This document shows, in pieces, positions 26,476-37,311 of a stretch of DNA of 64,000 bases. The position numbers and the translations under genes were made by a program. Where the stretch lies: the NCBI GenBank assembly GCA_013112545.1, contig JABFGJ010000001.1:186001-250000 (forward strand). Direction: 5' to 3'. The notes below the pieces were generated by a model. That model did not search any database. It saw only the letters and a program-made list of their open reading frames with translations, and was not told the origin of the DNA. Positions within the stretch are counted from its first letter, which is position 1. Every line of letters starts with the position of its first letter. This stretch comes from Bacteroidota bacterium. Its GTDB lineage: Bacteria; Bacteroidota; Bacteroidia; Flavobacteriales_E; Vicingaceae.

Positions 26476-28062
26476 TTATTCTTTATATTCTATTTCCCAT
26501 TTTATTTCTTTGTCCCAGTTTGCTCGCACATTAATTTCTTCTTCCAGTAAAATTGTTTTTTCAGGCAATTGCCTTAGTATGTAATTTCCAGTATCCCAAG
26601 CACCATTTTTATTGCGATCTACTATGCATCTCAATCGGTAATTTCCAGGGTTTAAATGCTTGAATAAAACACTCTCCACTCCAATATTTACCATTTTTAT
26701 TACATCTCCTTTGTGGTTTAGCAACTGAAGAAGCTTGTCGTCTTGAATGCTTGAATGGATGTTTATAGTTAAGTTGCCGAATTCTTTTTCAGCATTAAAT
26801 TTAACTTTCTTTCTTAGGCTATCGTTGGTTTTGCCATAAAAATCTATGAATGCGCCAGGTAAAAAACTGATGTTATAATTAGAATCTTGTTGATGATTAA
26901 ATGCTAAATACAATTGATTGCGATTGTGTTTAAATCCATAGCTAAACTCCATAGCCGTGCTATCTTTTTGTAAGATTTTAATATTACTAATATCTATTTC
27001 TTTAATCGGTGTATTTGTTGTGAATTCAAGCTTTCTGAAAAAATTATGAGTTGCTGGCATCTCTATTTTTAACTTCTTATTTGCTGAATCAACTTTTACT
27101 GTTATGGTATCATTTAATGTTTTATAATCATGGACTATTAATTTCATTCGTTGATTATCCATTTCGTTAAACCACAAACTCACCGAATCTTTATTTACTC
27201 CGATTTCTTTGACTTTCAACACCTCTTCGATGTTGGTATCTAATCCCCTTATTTGAATGGAGTCAAATGGAAGATTAAAATTCAATGTCACATTGGATGT
27301 TTGCTCTTTTTGTGATTTTACAAATTGCTTTTCATGATTTTCTTGAAATAAATAAAAATTCAGTTTTTCAATGTTATCATTTACAACTAACATGCTGGTA
27401 TCAAAAGCAATGTTTTCAGTTTTACGATCAAACAAATAGTTCTTATTCTCATCTTTTAAAGCGAATGTTTTATATTTTCCCGCTTTTACATTGCCAATTT
27501 TATACAAGCCATTTTCATCGGTTCGGGCGATGTATGTGGGCAATTCTTTAAGAGGTAAAGAATCTTCATCAGCATCGTAGAGCATAACCAATACTCCTTT
27601 TTCCACTTTAGAGTTATATGCTTGAATTATGCGACCAGAAACCGATAACGTATCTATTTCAGAACCTGTTGAAAATACATAACTAAAATTTGGCAAGGGA
27701 TTATTTTCTCGAATATCGCAAATCGAATTTCCAAAATTTAAGACATAAGTCGTGTTTTCTTTAAGTGTGTCTTTAATCGCTATGGTTATTTCCTTTCCTT
27801 TAATTTTTGTCTGCAAGTCATATTTTAAAGGTGGCGAAACAATCAACTCTTCTTTTAATCGAACAAATTTGACAAACTCATCAAAGCTTATTTTAATCTC
27901 TGCGGCTTTAAAATTAGTTTGCTCATTTTCTGGAGTAAGCGATAAGACTTTAGGAGGGGTTACATCTTTTTCTCCGCCAGTTGGCGATACCACTTGAGCA
28001 CAGGAAATCAAAACTACAGCAATAGCGAATGCGAAATACGTTTCTAGCTTCAACAATATCAT
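26476..28062 (-). CDS. Ig-like domain lipoprotein (Big_5/SbsA type)
   Basis: A 528-aa protein with a lipoprotein signal (lipobox ISC, Cys about 21). The segment VSPTGGEKDVTPPKVLSLTPENEQTNF (about 25-51) begins an SbsA/Big_5-like Ig domain that includes ISFDEFV and KEITIAIKDTLKENTTYVLNFGNSI (about 90-114). It continues with a carboxypeptidase-regulatory-like strand set (GRIIQAYNSK, TDENGLYKIGNVKAGKYKTFAL, about 145-200) and ends with another beta-rich region (LNPGNYRLRCIVDRNKNGAWDTG). This architecture is common and conserved in Bacteroidota, but its function is unknown. It starts within the 3' end of the fRMsr gene (4-bp overlap). Confidence 0.85.
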   Translation of the reverse strand: MILLKLETYFAFAIAVVLISCAQVVSPTGGEKDVTPPKVLSLTPENEQTNFKAAEIKISFDEFVKFVRLKEELIVSPPLKYDLQTKIKGKEITIAIKDTLKENTTYVLNFGNSICDIRENNPLPNFSYVFSTGSEIDTLSVSGRIIQAYNSKVEKGVLVMLYDADEDSLPLKELPTYIARTDENGLYKIGNVKAGKYKTFALKDENKNYLFDRKTENIAFDTSMLVVNDNIEKLNFYLFQENHEKQFVKSQKEQTSNVTLNFNLPFDSIQIRGLDTNIEEVLKVKEIGVNKDSVSLWFNEMDNQRMKLIVHDYKTLNDTITVKVDSANKKLKIEMPATHNFFRKLEFTTNTPIKEIDISNIKILQKDSTAMEFSYGFKHNRNQLYLAFNHQQDSNYNISFLPGAFIDFYGKTNDSLRKKVKFNAEKEFGNLTINIHSSIQDDKLLQLLNHKGDVIKMVNIGVESVLFKHLNPGNYRLRCIVDRNKNGAWDTGNYILRQLPEKTILLEEEINVRANWDKEIKWEIEYKE

Positions 28063-28541
28063 AAGGAATTTGCAATTATTTCAGCTATTTTTTCTAAAAA
28101 AACTTGATCTTCTTGGTCAAAATCGGCTAATGTTAAACTATCTACATCGATTATCATTCTTACTTGATTGTTTTTTATTACAGGCACTACAATTTCTGAT
28201 TGAGTTGCGGAGCTACAGGCAATATGTCCTTCAAACTCATTGACATTTGGAACAATTATAGCTTGTTTTAATTCAACACATTTCCCACAAACGCCTTTCC
28301 CTTTTCCAATTCTAGTGCAAGCCACTGGTCCTTGAAATGGCCCCAAAACAAGCCCCTCTACCTCTTTGATATAAAAGCCCACCCAATAATAATCAAAAAC
28401 GGTTTTAAGAACGGCAGCGATATTAGCCAAATTGGCAATGAGATTCGTTTCACCTTGCACCAAAGCCTTAACTTGAGGTACTATCGCAGCCTGTTTTTCT
28501 TGTTTAGAATGATGTGTATCGAATAAAATTTCTTGCTCCAT
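28059..28541 (-). CDS. msrC: Free methionine-(R)-sulfoxide reductase (GAF domain)
   Basis: Reduces free methionine R-sulfoxide with thioredoxin. The 160-aa single GAF domain has the fRMsr signature: WVGFYIKE, VLGPFQGPVACTRIGKGKGVCGKC (cysteines at about 85, 95 and 98), NVNEFEGHIACSSATQSEIVVPV (Cys about 119) and IDVDS. The catalytic and resolving cysteines of the family are present. It is the first gene of the fRMsr, Ig-like lipoprotein, M2 peptidase group. Confidence 0.92.
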   Translation of the reverse strand: MEQEILFDTHHSKQEKQAAIVPQVKALVQGETNLIANLANIAAVLKTVFDYYWVGFYIKEVEGLVLGPFQGPVACTRIGKGKGVCGKCVELKQAIIVPNVNEFEGHIACSSATQSEIVVPVIKNNQVRMIIDVDSLTLADFDQEDQVFLEKIAEIIANSL

Positions 28542-28635
28542 AATTGCAAATGAAAGCCAAATTTAACCCGAATTATGGTTTATAAATTAAAAATGTATAA
28601 TCGATTAAGAAAATACAACTGTTTTGGTTCAAAAA

Positions 28636-29316
28636 TCAATGGGTCATTGCTATACTTAGTAAACTTAATCTAAGGTCTTGAATTTTTAAAAGTTCAATGG
28701 CACATGCCTCTATTGTAGCACCAGTTGTTATCACATCATCAACAAGTAAAATATGTTTCCCCTCAAAGAGTTTGGTATCTTTTACTGCAAAGGTAGTTTT
28801 TACATTTTCCCATCGTTTAAACCTCGATTTTCTAGTTTGTGATTCGGTGTGAAATCGTTTCTCAAGATTATCAGTTATTGCTTTTATTCCCGTCATATTC
28901 TGAATACCTTCTGCAATAAAATCACTTTGATTAAACCCTCTTTTTCTCTTTTTCAATTCGTGAATTGGAATAGGAACTACGATATCTATCGAACTAAAAA
29001 AGTTTTGAACCATTAATTCAGCTGCTGCCCACTCGCCCAAGGTAATGCCAATTTCTTTTTGCCCATAATACTTAAAATGGTGTATCAAGCGCTGTACTCT
29101 GCCTTTAGGTATAAAATACAAAAAAGCAGTAGCATGTTGAATTGGAATTCGTCCCCAGAATTTCTTTTCAAGCATATTTATTTCTCCATCGAAAAAGTTA
29201 GTCCGAGGGATGTTTTGATAACAAGACGCACAAATGTGAATTTGCTTGTTTTTCAATGTTTCGCCACAAGCAAAGCATACTTTGGGAAATAAAAGTGAGG
29301 TTAAGGCTGTAATCAT
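28636..29316 (-). CDS. comF: ComF-family phosphoribosyltransferase-like protein
   Basis: A 226-aa protein. N-terminal zinc-finger cysteines (CFACGETLKNKQIHICASCY, residues 14-33) precede a double-zinc-ribbon/PRTase arrangement. The PRTase loop HILLVDDVITTGATIEAC is at about 187-204, and IPIHELKKRKRGFNQSD (about 114-130) is the typical ComF segment. ComF proteins support DNA uptake or processing in natural competence, probably with DprA (13.8 kb). It is a single gene on the minus strand, divergent from the coiled-coil protein. Confidence 0.92.
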   Translation of the reverse strand: MITALTSLLFPKVCFACGETLKNKQIHICASCYQNIPRTNFFDGEINMLEKKFWGRIPIQHATAFLYFIPKGRVQRLIHHFKYYGQKEIGITLGEWAAAELMVQNFFSSIDIVVPIPIHELKKRKRGFNQSDFIAEGIQNMTGIKAITDNLEKRFHTESQTRKSRFKRWENVKTTFAVKDTKLFEGKHILLVDDVITTGATIEACAIELLKIQDLRLSLLSIAMTH

Positions 29317-29407
29317 TTGATTTAATTCAGTTTAAAATTAACATATTTTACACAAATTCATGCTTTTATTCTCTTTTATTTTCCATCTAAGGTGATAGTA
29401 TATCAAC

Positions 29408-29415
29408 TATATTTG
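29408..29415 (+). promoter_or_regulatory. -7 element before the coiled-coil protein gene
   Basis: TATATTTG is an exact TAnnTTTG match, 15 bases upstream of the ATG at 29431. Confidence 0.5.
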
Positions 29416-29430
29416 CACAAAATTTAAGAC

Positions 29431-30372
29431 ATGAATACTTCGGAAGAGAACAAGGCTATGGGGAATAACAATGAGCAAAATCAGAAAATAAATCGAGTTT
29501 TAGTTCTCATCATCATACTCCTTTCAATTGCTTTAGGCATAACACTTTGGCAGTTTTTTGAATTGAGAAAAACCAACTCTCAGAAAGGAACTGAAATTGA
29601 ATATTTAAATGATGAACGAGGTGAACTTCAAAATGAATTGGAGAACATGCTAAATGAATTTGATAGCTTAGAAACCGACAACGACTCTATGAAGGTAGAA
29701 CTTGCAAGCAGAAGAGAAGAAATTGAAGATTTGTTAGCCAAAGTAAAGGATAAAGATTATGCCATTTATAAACTAAAGAAAGAAACTAAAACTCTTCGAA
29801 CAATCATGAAAGGCTATGTTGTTACTATAGACTCAATAAACACACTTAATGTTGGGCTTAGAAAAGAGAATTTAGAAGTAAAACAGACGCTTAATAAAGA
29901 ACGAGATAGAAGTAAGGAGCTTCAAAAAAACAATGAGAATCTATCGAGTAAAGTAGCCATCGCCAGTCGATTAGATGTTTCAGGTGTTTCAGCATTTGGA
30001 GTGAATGTAAAACGCGATATGACTGGAAAAGAAACAGACCGTTCTAGAAGAACAGACAAAATAAGAGTATGCTTTTCGTTAAATGAAAATAAAGTAGCTA
30101 TCGCTGAGAAGAAAAACCTCTATCTAAGGATATTAGCTCCTGATGGTAAAATTTTAACTGCCGGAGAAACGGAAAATTTCAAATTTGAATTTAATGGTTT
30201 AAAAGGCTATTATTCTGATAAAGAAATCGTGGATTATGCAAACGAAAAGGTAGATGTTTGTTTAGATTGGGCAAAACCAAGTGAAGACTATGAAATACTT
30301 CCTGGTAAATACATGTTATTTATTTATGCCGAAGATTATGAAATGGCTAACATTAGTTTGACTTTAAAATAA
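29431..30372 (+). CDS. Membrane-anchored coiled-coil protein
   Basis: A 313-aa protein with a short cytoplasmic N-terminus rich in Asn/Glu, one transmembrane helix (about 25-45, VLVLIIILLSIALGITLWQFF), a long heptad-rich coiled coil (about 50-180, with ELQNELENMLNEFDSLETDN and repeated leucines) and a C-terminal beta-rich domain (about 205-313, RRTDKIRVCFSLNENKVAIA and ILPGKYMLFIYAED). I do not recognise the family by name, although similar proteins are frequent in Bacteroidota. It is tail-to-tail with the large barrel gene, with only 7 bp between them. Confidence 0.75.
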   Translation: MNTSEENKAMGNNNEQNQKINRVLVLIIILLSIALGITLWQFFELRKTNSQKGTEIEYLNDERGELQNELENMLNEFDSLETDNDSMKVELASRREEIEDLLAKVKDKDYAIYKLKKETKTLRTIMKGYVVTIDSINTLNVGLRKENLEVKQTLNKERDRSKELQKNNENLSSKVAIASRLDVSGVSAFGVNVKRDMTGKETDRSRRTDKIRVCFSLNENKVAIAEKKNLYLRILAPDGKILTAGETENFKFEFNGLKGYYSDKEIVDYANEKVDVCLDWAKPSEDYEILPGKYMLFIYAEDYEMANISLTLK

Positions 30373-30379
30373 ATAAGCC

Positions 30380-33300
30380 CTAGAAAAAAGCTCTAACTTG
30401 CATCCCGCCAGTGTGAATAGTTTTAATATTTTCAGAATTTCTACCTCCATAAGTTAGATTTAATTGTAAACTATTTGACAAATTGCGTTGCCACGAAATG
30501 TTCCACGTAATGTTGTTTCCGGCTTGCAAACCATCTAACATTTCAAAAGACAAAGAACTATTCTGGTTAGAGTTAAAATTTATTTTTATATAGCTAACAT
30601 TCATCGAAAAAGCGCCCTTCCCAGCTTGATTGTATTGCATTTCTATTGCTCCAGTTTGGTTTATAGAAGTTTCTTCACCTAAAATATTTTCTCGATCAGA
30701 ATAAGTTGCCGATAAGTTAACTCGAAAACGAACATTGGGTTGAAAAATGAAAGTAGGCTGAATTTCTTTGCTTCTTATGGTGTATGTTCTGCTTTTAAAC
30801 AACTCAGAGTGATTTGATTTTTCAGATAAAGTAGCCCTTGATTCTATTGAATATAAGCGATTGATGTTGTATCGCCCTTTTAGTTCCTGAATTAAATTCC
30901 CTCGACTTTCAAACCCATTGATTAGCAGACTTTTTCCCTTATTGTTTAAGTAATAAAAATCGAACCCAAAACGCGGATCTAATCGGTTAAAGTAAACCGT
31001 ATTTGAGATGGAAGAGTTAATGGAAACTAAGCTTGAATCATTTACATTGGTGTTTATTGGGTTGTAGGCATCTTCTTCTAGCTGTGTTTTTCGCTCTGCC
31101 CTAAAAGTTGTTTTATTCGAAAACTTAGCGAGTATTTTTTGCCAGCCTATTTGATTCAGAATTGCTGCAGGTTTTAGAAAAAGCACTTGATTAAATTGAT
31201 TGCTAAAGACCCGAATAAAACTAGATGTTGGAGTAAAAACCTTAATGTAATTGGCCTGAAAAGTATTGTTGCTTCCCGCTACTTCAAATTCGTTTAATTC
31301 CTTTACTTGATTTTTATTGTAATCATTCCAAACATGTGTTCCTTGTCCATCATTTACTTTCAAAAACGAAAACTCTCTTCTGTTTTCCAATCCACTTCCT
31401 ATTTGATAATACGTGTTTGAACTCACAAAACCTTTCCACAATTTGAGGTCGTAATTCAACCTCCCTAACAAAGTGTTTTCTTCGTCTCTGCTGGCTAATT
31501 CTTTGTTTAACACATGTAATCTTCTGTAAGTAACTTTACCTGACAATCTACTTCTTGGGTTCTTTGCCATTTGAAAATCTAGTCCTACATTTTCACTTTT
31601 TAAAGCATAATTTAATGCCACATTTTTAGGGAAGTAATCATATATTTCGCTATAAGTCAAGCGGCAACTATTGTCATTTGTGCTATCTCCTTTTTCAACA
31701 AAGGCTTTCCATATAATTCGATTAAAACTAGCATTGCTTAAAGAATCTGATTTGCCATTATAAAACAAAATCTTCTCTTGCTCTAAATAAGCTCCAAATT
31801 TAAATCCCCACAATTTCTGACTCAAATTGGTATAATGCCTCAAAAACTCACTATTGTTTAATGCATTTACATTTAACAAACTCCCTTTAGAATTTAATTC
31901 AAACCCCTTTTTTTGAAAATTGGCTGAGAATCCGTTTTTTATACCTTCATAGCTGTGTCCTTTCGTAAAAGACCCAAACTCATAATTGATTTTGTTTTTA
32001 TGTTTAGAAATGCCTGTTGTCACTTTTGTAATGTACTCGTTTCCTTCAAGCACCAAACTTTGTATGTTCCAATCTCTTTGAAATTCTACATCGCGATATC
32101 GTTCAATAAATTGAAAATTTCTACCAATTTGCTCATAAAAAACAGTTGAATTCCACCTGCTTGAAATGGCTGAATCGGACCTTCTAAGTAATGTTGAGTT
32201 TTTAAAATCAAGGCGCATACCATAAGACTGATTGTCATTGGCATCTTTATTTGAAAACGTATTGACATCATTGTTTGAAAAGGCACCCTCCACTTTCAAG
32301 GTCGTATTTTTAGAAAACTCATAAGCACCTCCCAGGGTTATCAATTGTCGTTTCTTGGGTGTTATTAATACTATAACTGGCTCATAACTACCTTGCGAAA
32401 CTCCAGCTATTGGTTGTTTCCACTGAAAAACACGTCCATTCCCATCACTCCTTATTTGCACGTAATTGCCATTTCCTTGACCAACTAAAGAAAACTTTGC
32501 GCTGTAAATAGCACTATCGGGATTTTTAGAATAAACCAACACATTTTTATAACCCAAGGTATCTGTTAGCCGATACAATACTTGATCGTCGATAAAGCCG
32601 GTGGTATCAATTCCCGAAACTATTGCTTGGTTTAAGTTATCACCTATCTCCCCAAGTAATTTCTTTTCACTGTCATTTAGCTCTTGTTGAAGGGGTTGTT
32701 TTTTATTGTCTTGTTCAGAATAAACATTAAAATTTATTTTCAGTTTTTCTTTTTCAAAACTGTTTTCTACAAAATACAACGAACGCGCATAATTTCGTTC
32801 AGAATATTGAAACTCAACTACTATTCGCTTGTCTTTAGTGATTATTTGTTGGGGCATAAAAGTCAATTCCGAGGTATTGTAATCTATTATATAATCATTA
32901 TCCTGTCCGCGTTTCATCAAACGTCCGTTGATGTAAACTCGCTCAGTGCCTGACAAAACGATGATATAATTCTCTCCTTCATCTCCTTTTAGTTGATAAG
33001 GCCCTTGATTACCTTCAATTCCTTGAATTACATTTCTGGAAAATTTTCCTCGAGAGATTGCTGCATTTACCGATGTCTTAATTGTTCCTTGTTTTGCAAG
33101 TGCTTGGTCTTTGTGAGTTTGCAAAGATGTTGAAAAGCCTCCACCTTGCACTTTTTTATTCAAATTCATAAAATATCCTGAAGGTTTACTTAATAAAAAA
33201 TCTCCTGCAATTAAGGACGAGTTTTTATTAAATAAACGAATATAAACACGATCAAACTCTTGTAATTGTTGAGTATTCCCATCAGCTTGTATAGGCAAAT

Positions 33301-33835
33301 TATTATCGCTAATGGCTGCTTGTATGCTTATATCATCGGTTACTTTACCTGACAATTGCAAATCTAAATTTGAGCTTACTGATAGGTTTTGATTGTTCCC
33401 AAAATTAATTCCCCTAGAAATGCTACCATTTTTACTTAGTCCATTAATTGAAAATAACTCATCTTTATTTTCCTTTTCTTTAATGGTGAAATAATCGTAT
33501 TTGCCCGGGTCACTTTGCTCAACATCACGAATTGATTTATGCGCATATTTAGCTGAAAAGTTGAGTGGAAATACCCGATAAATGAATTGAATTTCTTTTC
33601 CAATTAAATTTTTAGAAATAAACAATGATTTAGCATAATCGATTTTATAATCCGATTCATTAACCAAAGTGCCAGAAGTGGTTTTAATTATTTCCGATTG
33701 GGGTATGATGCTCAACGAATCTATTTTCATGGTGTCAGAGCTAACTAAAACATTGATTGAGCGCAAATTAGAGGATTGCGCAATCATTTCATTAGCTAAG
33801 AGTAGTAAAATAAAATAAATTAGAAATCGAGCCAA
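30380..33835 (-). CDS. Very large predicted outer-membrane beta-barrel protein
   Basis: An 1151-aa protein with a signal peptide (FLIYFILLLLANEMIAQ, cleavage about 19). Beyond a beta-rich N-terminal domain, residues about 150-215 contain GSISRGINFGNNQNLSVSSN followed by amphipathic strands and FDRVYIRLFNKNSSLIAGDF, resembling the start of large Bacteroidota barrels such as SprA-type proteins. The remainder is hundreds of residues of alternating strands and Asn/Ser-rich turns, ending with an aromatic terminal strand (QVRAFF). No TonB-dependent receptor plug is visible. The family and role are unknown; location in the outer membrane is well supported by composition and the terminal Phe. Confidence 0.75.
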   Translation of the reverse strand: MARFLIYFILLLLANEMIAQSSNLRSINVLVSSDTMKIDSLSIIPQSEIIKTTSGTLVNESDYKIDYAKSLFISKNLIGKEIQFIYRVFPLNFSAKYAHKSIRDVEQSDPGKYDYFTIKEKENKDELFSINGLSKNGSISRGINFGNNQNLSVSSNLDLQLSGKVTDDISIQAAISDNNLPIQADGNTQQLQEFDRVYIRLFNKNSSLIAGDFLLSKPSGYFMNLNKKVQGGGFSTSLQTHKDQALAKQGTIKTSVNAAISRGKFSRNVIQGIEGNQGPYQLKGDEGENYIIVLSGTERVYINGRLMKRGQDNDYIIDYNTSELTFMPQQIITKDKRIVVEFQYSERNYARSLYFVENSFEKEKLKINFNVYSEQDNKKQPLQQELNDSEKKLLGEIGDNLNQAIVSGIDTTGFIDDQVLYRLTDTLGYKNVLVYSKNPDSAIYSAKFSLVGQGNGNYVQIRSDGNGRVFQWKQPIAGVSQGSYEPVIVLITPKKRQLITLGGAYEFSKNTTLKVEGAFSNNDVNTFSNKDANDNQSYGMRLDFKNSTLLRRSDSAISSRWNSTVFYEQIGRNFQFIERYRDVEFQRDWNIQSLVLEGNEYITKVTTGISKHKNKINYEFGSFTKGHSYEGIKNGFSANFQKKGFELNSKGSLLNVNALNNSEFLRHYTNLSQKLWGFKFGAYLEQEKILFYNGKSDSLSNASFNRIIWKAFVEKGDSTNDNSCRLTYSEIYDYFPKNVALNYALKSENVGLDFQMAKNPRSRLSGKVTYRRLHVLNKELASRDEENTLLGRLNYDLKLWKGFVSSNTYYQIGSGLENRREFSFLKVNDGQGTHVWNDYNKNQVKELNEFEVAGSNNTFQANYIKVFTPTSSFIRVFSNQFNQVLFLKPAAILNQIGWQKILAKFSNKTTFRAERKTQLEEDAYNPINTNVNDSSLVSINSSISNTVYFNRLDPRFGFDFYYLNNKGKSLLINGFESRGNLIQELKGRYNINRLYSIESRATLSEKSNHSELFKSRTYTIRSKEIQPTFIFQPNVRFRVNLSATYSDRENILGEETSINQTGAIEMQYNQAGKGAFSMNVSYIKINFNSNQNSSLSFEMLDGLQAGNNITWNISWQRNLSNSLQLNLTYGGRNSENIKTIHTGGMQVRAFF

Positions 33836-33964
33836 TTAAAAATGTTTTAGGAATAACGTGATGAATCTGTTTTTAGTAGTCATATTCCATTATTGATTTC
33901 AATAAATAAATCGGAATTTCACAGTAAAAATAAGAATCGAAAAATCGTAAAACGTATTTCTAAG

Positions 33965-34729
33965 ATGAAAAGGATAGTATCGTACAATGTTAATGGAATT
34001 CGCGCAGCAATAAAAAAAGGATTTATGGACTGGCTAGAGGCCTGTAATCCAGATATTTTATGTATTCAAGAAACAAAAGCCAATCAAGATCAAGTAGATG
34101 CCGATTTATTAAAAAATATGGCATATCATCATTATTGGTTTTCTGCTGTCAAAAAGGGCTATAGTGGTGTTTCAATTTGGACCAAGGAAAAACCACTGCA
34201 TGTGGAATATGGCTGTGGAATTGAAAAATACGACATAGAAGGGCGAGTACTGCGATGCGATTATAAGAACTTTTCGGTGATGAGTGTTTATATGCCATCT
34301 GGCTCCAGCGGTGATGAAAGGCAAGAATTTAAAATGGAATGGTTAGCCGATTTTCAGCAATACATCAATAAATTAAAAAAAGAAATTCCAAATTTGATTA
34401 TCAGCGGCGACTATAATATTTGTCATACTGAAATTGACATTCACAATCCAAAAGCAAATAAAGACACTTCAGGGTTTAAACCTGAAGAGAGAGAATGGAT
34501 TGGAAATTTTATAGATTCAGGATTTATCGATTCTTTTCGTTTTTTCAACAAAGAACCACACCACTACAGTTGGTGGAGCTATAGAGCAAATGCTAGGGCC
34601 AAAAACTTAGGTTGGCGAATTGATTACAACATGGTAAGTAAACCCTTAGAATCTAAGTTAAAAAGAGCAACAATACTACCTGAAGCGAAACATTCTGATC
34701 ATTGCCCAGTACTTGTTGAATTAGCATAA
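33965..34729 (+). CDS. xth: Exodeoxyribonuclease III
   Basis: AP endonuclease/3'-5' exonuclease of base-excision repair, 254 aa from the ATG at 33965. Motifs are MKRIVSYNVNGIRAA at the very start, CIQETKA (catalytic Glu, about 36), VYMPSG, SGDYNICHTEIDIHNP (catalytic Asp/Asn, about 144), SWWSYRANARAKNLGWRIDY (about 199-218) and SDHCPV (final Asp-His, about 245). The frame is open further upstream to 33893, but those residues lie outside the domain and lack a convincing start, so the ATG directly before KRIVSYN is preferred. Confidence 0.95.
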   Translation: MKRIVSYNVNGIRAAIKKGFMDWLEACNPDILCIQETKANQDQVDADLLKNMAYHHYWFSAVKKGYSGVSIWTKEKPLHVEYGCGIEKYDIEGRVLRCDYKNFSVMSVYMPSGSSGDERQEFKMEWLADFQQYINKLKKEIPNLIISGDYNICHTEIDIHNPKANKDTSGFKPEEREWIGNFIDSGFIDSFRFFNKEPHHYSWWSYRANARAKNLGWRIDYNMVSKPLESKLKRATILPEAKHSDHCPVLVELA

Positions 34730-34820
34730 ACAATTAAAAGCAAGCTGTTAAAAAACTAAGCAATAGAGCGAAAAAAGAAACAGATTAGTAAGTACTATTG
34801 CATTATAAAATAAAACTAAA

Positions 34821-35819
34821 ATGAGGAAAATAATTATCCCAATATTAATGCTTGCTTTTGTAGCCAGTTGTGTGCCTGCAAAAAAGGTTGAAGACATTAA
34901 GCGCAAAAAAGAAATTTGTGAAGAACAACGTGCTGCTTTAAAAGAGCAAAACAGGGAATTAGAAGAAAAATTTACAGAAGTTGACGACAAGTATAATGAG
35001 TTATTAAAGCATCATAAATCTTTAATGTTAGACACTACCATTCAAGGAAGATCTTTAAGGTTGATGACTACAAACTACGATAAACTCAATAGCACTTATG
35101 AGCTTTTACTTTCAAAAAATAAAGCCTTGCTTGAAGGCAATCAAGCTGAAACCTCTAAATTGTTTGGCAATCTTAAAGACTCACAAGCAGCACTGCAAAA
35201 ACAATCAGATGCTCTAGAAAAGTTACGAATTGATTTAGAACAAAAAGGTAAAAACTTAGAACTGCTCAATTCTGAATTAGACAATAGAGCAAAAAGAGTT
35301 GAGGAGCTAGAGTCTATTTTAGCAAGAAAAGATTCTACAGTAAATGCACTAAGATCAAAAGTACAAACAGCTTTATTAGGTTTTGAAAACAATGGCCTAA
35401 CCATTGAGCAAAAAAATGGAAAAGTTTATGTTTCTTTAGATGAAAGTTTACTTTTTAAATCAGGCAGCTATACGGTTGACACAAAAGGTAAAGAAGTATT
35501 ACAAAAATTAAGTAAGGTATTAGAAGTCAACTCAGACATTAATGTTTTGGTTGAAGGCCACACAGACAATGTCCCATTTAAAGGTACAGGAACGCTTAAA
35601 GATAACTGGGATTTAAGTGTAATGCGCGCTACATCAGTAGTTAAGATTTTAGTAGAAAGCAGCACAATTGACCCAGTAAGATTAACAGCTGCAGGAAGAG
35701 CTGATTATTTACCATTGGCTGATAATGCAACTAAAGAAGGTAGAAGTAAAAACAGAAGAACTGAAATAATTCTAACTCCAAAATTGGATGAATTGCTAGA
35801 TATTTTAAATGCGAATTAA
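34821..35819 (+). CDS. OmpA-family lipoprotein with coiled coil
   Basis: A 332-aa protein. The lipoprotein signal has lipobox VASC (Cys about 17). A long Glu/Lys/Leu-rich coiled coil occupies about 30-185, and a C-terminal OmpA peptidoglycan-binding domain about 205-325 with VEGHTDNVPFKG, LSVMRATSVVKIL and SKNRRTEIIL. The peptidoglycan-binding Asp (in GHTD) and Arg (in MRAT) are present, unlike the OmpA domain of the PorP fusion at 47850. It probably tethers the outer membrane to peptidoglycan. Confidence 0.9.
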   Translation: MRKIIIPILMLAFVASCVPAKKVEDIKRKKEICEEQRAALKEQNRELEEKFTEVDDKYNELLKHHKSLMLDTTIQGRSLRLMTTNYDKLNSTYELLLSKNKALLEGNQAETSKLFGNLKDSQAALQKQSDALEKLRIDLEQKGKNLELLNSELDNRAKRVEELESILARKDSTVNALRSKVQTALLGFENNGLTIEQKNGKVYVSLDESLLFKSGSYTVDTKGKEVLQKLSKVLEVNSDINVLVEGHTDNVPFKGTGTLKDNWDLSVMRATSVVKILVESSTIDPVRLTAAGRADYLPLADNATKEGRSKNRRTEIILTPKLDELLDILNAN

Positions 35820-35921
35820 TTAGCCGCTCCTTAAAATTTGGTTAATTAATTGTTTACCAATAAATTATAATGATAAAATTAAGTTTTAGTTGTATAAATT
35901 GTGCACAAAAGCTTGCAATTT

Positions 35922-37006
<1,085 letters not shown>

Positions 37007-37013
37007 GGAATGA

Positions 37014-37292
37014 CTAATTAGTCAACAAGCGAATTTCACAAAAGTAAATCTAGGAATGTATTTTGAAGCTAATTCTCTACTATTAGGGACTTGGTATGGT
37101 AGTAATGATGCAATGACCTTTTTAATCGGATTAAAAGGAAAACGTTTTCAAGTTGGATATTCTTATGACTTATATCCAACATCCATGATGGGGTCTAACC
37201 TAGGCTCCCACGAAATTTCTTATGTTCAATCCATCAAAATCAATGATGAAAAGAGAGTGCGTTACAGAACAACTCCTTGCCCGAAATTTTAG
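37014..37292 (+). pseudogene. C-terminal fragment of a PorP/SprF-family protein
   Basis: An open frame begins right after the transposase remnant and encodes about 92 residues without a signal peptide. NFTKVNLGMYFEANSLLLGTW and FQVGYSYDLYP followed by LGSHEISYVQSI are typical of the last strands of PorP/SprF outer-membrane proteins of T9SS. The ending TTPCPKF also looks like a natural PorP C-terminus. The 5' two thirds are missing, with the IS sitting at the break, so the gene was probably lost through insertion or deletion. Confidence 0.75.
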
Positions 37293-37311
37293 TTCTCATT
37301 AAGAGATTATT

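Noticed and set aside
33893-33964. N-terminal extension of exonuclease III
   Set aside because: The conserved protein begins MKRIVSYNVNG at 33965; upstream residues are basic and non-conserved with no proper start.
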